Source: Flavobacterium sp. TAB 87
GTDB lineage: Bacteria; Bacteroidota; Bacteroidia; Flavobacteriales; Flavobacteriaceae
Assembly: GCF_001529295.1 (NCBI RefSeq)
Contig: NZ_LLWK01000035.1
Coordinates: 1-64,000, forward strand
Direction of reading: 5' to 3'
DNA length: 64,000 bases
The translations under genes were made by a program, and so were the position numbers. Within the stretch, counting starts at the first letter, position 1. Each line of letters begins with the position of its first letter. Under the pieces are notes generated by a model. That model was not told the origin of the DNA, did not search any database, and was given only the letters and a program-made list of their open reading frames with translations. Below are positions 61,591 through 64,000 of this stretch, piece after piece.

Positions 61591-62043
61591 ATGACAATTG
61601 AAGATGTATTACAGAGCACCGTGAAAATGGATAATCGTCAAAAAGTTATTCTAAATATTATGTTTACCCAAAACTTGCTGCAAGACAAATTTAGTGAAGT
61701 CATAAAACCATATGATTTATCTGGTGAGCAATATAACGTGTTACGAATTTTAAGAGGTCAAAAAGGAAGTCCCGCTAATATGTGCGTGATTCAAGACCGA
61801 ATGATTGCGAGAACTAGTAATACCACTCGGTTGGTTGATAAATTACTTTTAAAGAATTTAGTTACACGCAATGTTTGCTCAGACAACCGTCGAAAAATTG
61901 AAGTTTTAATTACGCAAAAAGGTTTAGACATTTTAGCAGAAATCGATCCGAAGCTTGTGGAGTATGAAACAAATTTTTCAAATAATTTAAGCAGTGACGA
62001 ACTGGAACAATTAAACTTTTTAATCGAAAAGTACAGACAATAA
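61591..62043 (+). CDS. MarR family transcriptional regulator
   Basis: From the ATG at 61591 the protein has 150 residues. The winged-helix core reads LSGEQYNVLRILRGQKGSP, then IQDRMIARTSNTTRLVDKLLLKNLV (recognition helix) and the wing NVCSDNRRKIEVLITQKGLDIL, with the DxRRxxxxLT signature. An ATG at 61546 would add 15 residues but lies upstream of the -7 element, so it cannot be on the transcript. Two TTGTA-N2-TACAA palindromes overlap its own promoter, which implies autorepression and control of the co-transcribed nitroreductase and YceI genes. Confidence 0.9.
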   Translation: MTIEDVLQSTVKMDNRQKVILNIMFTQNLLQDKFSEVIKPYDLSGEQYNVLRILRGQKGSPANMCVIQDRMIARTSNTTRLVDKLLLKNLVTRNVCSDNRRKIEVLITQKGLDILAEIDPKLVEYETNFSNNLSSDELEQLNFLIEKYRQ

Positions 62044-62060
62044 TAAATACATAACCACAA

Positions 62061-62693
62061 ATGAATACTTTTTTAGAAAATCAAAACTGGAGATACGCAA
62101 CAAAGAAATTTGATGCTTCCAAAAAAATATCAGCCGACGATTTAAATTCGCTTAAAGAAGCAATTCGACTGAGTTCTTCTTCGTACGGATTACAACCGTA
62201 TAAGGTGATTATTGTTGAAAACACAGAGTTGAGAGAAAAAATAAGACCGGTCGCGTGGGGACAAGCCCAAATTACAGAGGCATCACACTTATTTATATTT
62301 GCAAACAGAACTGAAATAAGTGAGTCAGAAGTAGATTCGTTCTTTGACAACATCAGTAAAACAAGAGAGATTCCATTAGATTCATTAGCTGGATATCAAT
62401 CCTTTATGAAAGGAAAAATTAATGAATTATCTACAGATGACGTGAATACTTGGAATGCTAAACAAACATATTTAGCACTTGGAAACCTACTGAACGCCGC
62501 TGCTGAGTTAAAAATTGATGTAACGCCAATGGAAGGGTTTTCACCAGCCGACGTCAATGAAATTCTAGGTTTAAATGCGCTTGGTTTAACTGCATCGCTC
62601 ATTGCAACTGTTGGTTACCGCCACGAAGAAGATGCGACCCAACACTTTAAAAAAGTTCGTAAATCAGAAAAGGATTTATTTATCACACTATAA
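62061..62693 (+). CDS. NAD(P)H-dependent oxidoreductase, nitroreductase family
   Basis: The 210-residue flavoprotein begins NWRYATKKFDASKKIS, the YATKxFD motif of NfsB/FMN-dependent nitroreductases. It contains LSSSSYGLQPYKVIIVEN (FMN-phosphate serines), QTYLALGNLLNAAAELKIDVTPMEGF and VGYRHEEDATQHFKKVRK. It likely reduces quinones or nitro-aromatics with NAD(P)H and FMN. It starts 17 bp after the MarR gene and is presumably induced when MarR releases its operators, for example by electrophiles or oxidants. Confidence 0.9.
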   Translation: MNTFLENQNWRYATKKFDASKKISADDLNSLKEAIRLSSSSYGLQPYKVIIVENTELREKIRPVAWGQAQITEASHLFIFANRTEISESEVDSFFDNISKTREIPLDSLAGYQSFMKGKINELSTDDVNTWNAKQTYLALGNLLNAAAELKIDVTPMEGFSPADVNEILGLNALGLTASLIATVGYRHEEDATQHFKKVRKSEKDLFITL

Positions 62694-62723
62694 TTATCAA
62701 TACCCATTCAAAATTAAACAAAA

Positions 62724-63290
62724 ATGAAAAATTTTAAGACACTAGCATTAGCATTTGTATTCGTTTTATCTGGCGCAGCAGTTTCTGCACAAACCAAAAA
62801 AATTGATGTATCTAAAAGTACGATCAACTGGGTTGGTAAAAAAGTAACAGGACAACATTCAGGAACAGTAAATTTTAAAGATGGTGCCGTAGTTTTTAGC
62901 GGAAAAAAGTTAAAAGGTGGAAGTTTTACCGTAGACATGCCCTCTCTTAATGCAACTGATTTATCTGGTGAGTATCAAACAAAATTAAACGGTCACTTAA
63001 AAGCAGATGATTTCTTTGGTACTGACAAATATCCAACAGCTACTTTGGTTTTTAAAACGATTGGCGCAAAAAGTGCTGATTTGTATACTGTAACTGCAGA
63101 CTTAACAATCAAAGGAATTACTAATCCAGTAACTTTTGATGTTGCTGTTAAAGGAAATACCGCTACAACTGCTTTTAAAGTTGATAGAACAAAATACAAT
63201 ATCAAATACAACTCTGGAAGTTTCTTTGAAAGTCTTGGTGACAAAACTATCGATGACAATTTCGAATTAAGCATAGTTTTGAAATTCTAA
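62724..63290 (+). CDS. Secreted YceI family protein
   Basis: The 188-residue protein has a signal peptide (LALAFVFVLSGAAVSAQ) and the YceI lipocalin-like barrel. DVSKSTINWVGKKVTGQHSGTV is the strand pattern with K-TGxHxGT, followed by DLSGEYQTKLNGHLKADDFFGTDKYPTA. ITNPVTFDV and RTKYNIKYNSGSFFESLGDKTI come later. The family binds isoprenoid-like lipids such as polyprenyl chains of quinones. It is the third gene of the MarR operon, consistent with a quinone- or redox-stress theme. Confidence 0.92.
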   Translation: MKNFKTLALAFVFVLSGAAVSAQTKKIDVSKSTINWVGKKVTGQHSGTVNFKDGAVVFSGKKLKGGSFTVDMPSLNATDLSGEYQTKLNGHLKADDFFGTDKYPTATLVFKTIGAKSADLYTVTADLTIKGITNPVTFDVAVKGNTATTAFKVDRTKYNIKYNSGSFFESLGDKTIDDNFELSIVLKF

Positions 63291-63310
63291 ATACCACGCT
63301 TACTAATTTA

Positions 63311-63348
63311 AAATACCCCGCTAAAATTAATTTTTTATCGGGGTATTT
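63311..63348 (+). terminator. Rho-independent terminator of the marR operon
   Basis: AAATACCCCG (63311-63320) pairs perfectly with CGGGGTATTT (63339-63348) and is followed by a long T tract. Confidence 0.85.
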
Positions 63349-63359
63349 TTTTTTTTAAA

Positions 63360-63635
63360 ATTACAAGGAGAGTGTCAACAATATTAGAAATTACGATAGT
63401 ACTATTAAAAATTAGCCTACTCGTTAATAAGTAAAAAATGCACTATCGCTTAGTAAACATCAGATTTACTTGTAGAATCTTACTTAAAGATAATTCCCGA
63501 TTTCAAGCTTTATAAGAACAGTGTTTTTTCAGAGAACTGGTAAGTTCCATCACTTTAAATTTGTTTCTCAGCCCACTAGAACCAAATAATTTAACAAAAC
63601 AGTCTCTAAATATTTGATATTTTCAAAATTTTATG
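63360..63635. other. Intergenic region before the trp leader
   Basis: About 280 AT-rich bases between the YceI terminator and the trp promoter. No open frame, hairpin or repeat of note was seen. Confidence 0.5.
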
Positions 63636-63666
63636 TTTGATAAATCAAATTACCTTTATATATTTG
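63636..63666 (+). promoter_or_regulatory. Promoter of the trp leader
   Basis: TTTG (63636-63639) and TATATTTG (63659-63666) match the Bacteroidetes -33 and -7 elements exactly, with 19 bases between them. Transcription would begin near 63673, about a dozen bases before the leader peptide ATG. Confidence 0.75.
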
Positions 63667-63685
63667 TCATCAGTAAAAAAGAAAT

Positions 63686-63736
63686 ATGAAAACAATTACT
63701 AACAATACATGGTGGTGGAACAATTTACGTCGATAG
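63686..63736 (+). CDS. trpL: trp operon leader peptide
   Basis: A 16-codon open frame, MKTITNNTWWWNNLRR, ends at the TAG at 63734-63736. Three consecutive Trp codons (63710-63718) are far above chance, and the frame lies between a perfect promoter and a terminator hairpin upstream of trpE. It acts as a sensor: when charged tRNA-Trp is scarce, the ribosome stalls at the Trp codons and changes the RNA fold downstream. The peptide itself need have no function. It is much too short for ordinary gene finding. Confidence 0.88.
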   Translation: MKTITNNTWWWNNLRR

Positions 63737-63800
63737 TCGTGAACAAAGCTCCTATGGTATAATTAGTACACTATAAATATAAAAGGCTTGTCTTCACGAC
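63736..63800 (+). promoter_or_regulatory. trp attenuator antiterminator pairing
   Basis: GTCGTGAA (63736-63743) is exactly complementary to TTCACGAC (63793-63800), which is the loop and first bases of the right arm of the terminator hairpin. The pairing extends further with small bulges (CAA 63744-63746 with TTG 63788-63790, then GC 63748-63749 with GC 63786-63787). It cannot coexist with the terminator. Its left side starts at the leader stop codon. A ribosome finishing the leader would cover it, and one stalled at the Trp codons would leave it free. Confidence 0.8.
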
Positions 63801-63812
63801 AAGCCTTTTTTT
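63781..63812 (+). terminator. trp attenuator terminator
   Basis: AAAAGGCTTGTC (63781-63792) pairs perfectly with GACAAGCCTTTT (63798-63809) over the loop TTCAC, followed by T residues to 63812. It lies between the leader peptide and trpE, so read-through is needed for trpE expression. Confidence 0.9.
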
Positions 63813-63857
63813 ATACGCCAAATTCAACAACTTATTTTAAATTAAAACAAACCAATT

Positions 63858-64000
63858 TTGAAAACTATAGCACTGCAAACCCAATACAAACAAATTCTGG
63901 CAGATACCATTACTCCTGTTAGTGTTTATTTTAAAATTCGAGATAAATTTCCTAACAGTCTTTTACTAGAAAGTAGCGATTACCATGGTAACGACAATAG
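63858..64000 (+). CDS. trpE: Anthranilate synthase component I, N-terminal fragment (cut by window end)
   Basis: The first 47 codons are present. After a TTG start (no ATG is available in frame) the protein reads KTIALQTQYKQILADTITPV, then SVYFKIRDKFPNSLLLES and SDYHG. The TPV-Y-K-R--FPNS-LLESSD pattern is the typical start of TrpE, where tryptophan feedback binding residues lie (LLES). TrpE with TrpG makes anthranilate from chorismate, the first step to tryptophan. The attenuator directly upstream supports the call. The rest of the gene and probably the trp operon lie beyond the window. Confidence 0.85.
   Translation, partial: MKTIALQTQYKQILADTITPVSVYFKIRDKFPNSLLLESSDYHGNDN

Overview
The window comes from a low-GC member of the Bacteroidetes, most likely Flavobacteriaceae (Flavobacterium or a close relative). 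The evidence is AT-rich intergenic DNA, many promoters with an exact TAnnTTTG -7 element, little use of Shine-Dalgarno sites, several TTG starts, and gene families typical of the group (DUF2931, YceI, paired secreted amidohydrolases, MnmD, YifB, non-phosphorylating GAPDH). No rRNA, tRNA, CRISPR array, insertion sequence or prophage was seen.

Layout. 1-3.8 kb is a decaying accessory region: a GNAT gene, a beta-barrel gene cut by one in-frame stop, about 0.9 kb without a recognisable gene, and a DUF2931 gene broken by several frameshifts and stops. 3.8-13.2 kb is accessory metabolism: a Tat-exported cholesterol-oxidase-type GMC flavoenzyme in tight operon with a D-aminoacylase-like amidohydrolase, a Crp-like regulator, a CPBP protease, a GNAT, a GH33 sialidase, a SMUG2-type glycosylase/DUF488/TUDOR cluster, and a close homologue of 7-alpha-hydroxysteroid dehydrogenase. 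13.4-38.9 kb is mostly housekeeping: aroC, a dicarboxylate symporter, a TPR hybrid histidine kinase, threonine aldolase, prfB with its programmed frameshift, fbp, an OsmC protein, mnmD, ilvE, an ECF sigma operon, a secreted Arg/Ser-rich repeat protein, kup, an RsmB-type methyltransferase and a ComM/YifB ATPase. 39.5-43.3 kb is a four-gene operon of GNAT, M20 amidohydrolase, alanine racemase and ornithine-racemase-like protein. 43.5-57 kb carries paired secreted amidohydrolases, amt, dsbD, tilS, a PabB-type gene, a DoxX-like protein, gapN and a rhodanese. 57.3-61.5 kb is a sulfur/persulfide island: Crp regulator, TauE, MBL-rhodanese fusion and two YeeE halves. 61.5-63.3 kb is a MarR-nitroreductase-YceI operon. 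The window ends in the leader and first codons of trpE.

The strongest regulatory observations are these. (1) A complete trp attenuator stands before trpE: promoter, a 16-residue leader peptide with three consecutive Trp codons, a terminator hairpin, and a competing antiterminator pairing that begins at the leader stop codon. (2) Two TGTRA-N6-TTAC(A/T) palindromes lie at exactly the same distance from the -7 elements of tauE and of the MBL-rhodanese gene, where a class II Crp activator would bind, and a Crp-family regulator with matching recognition-helix residues is encoded alongside. (3) Two TTGTA-N2-TACAA operators 30 bp apart sit on the -33 and -7 elements of the MarR operon.

Functions are assigned from motifs and family knowledge read by eye. 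No database search was run.
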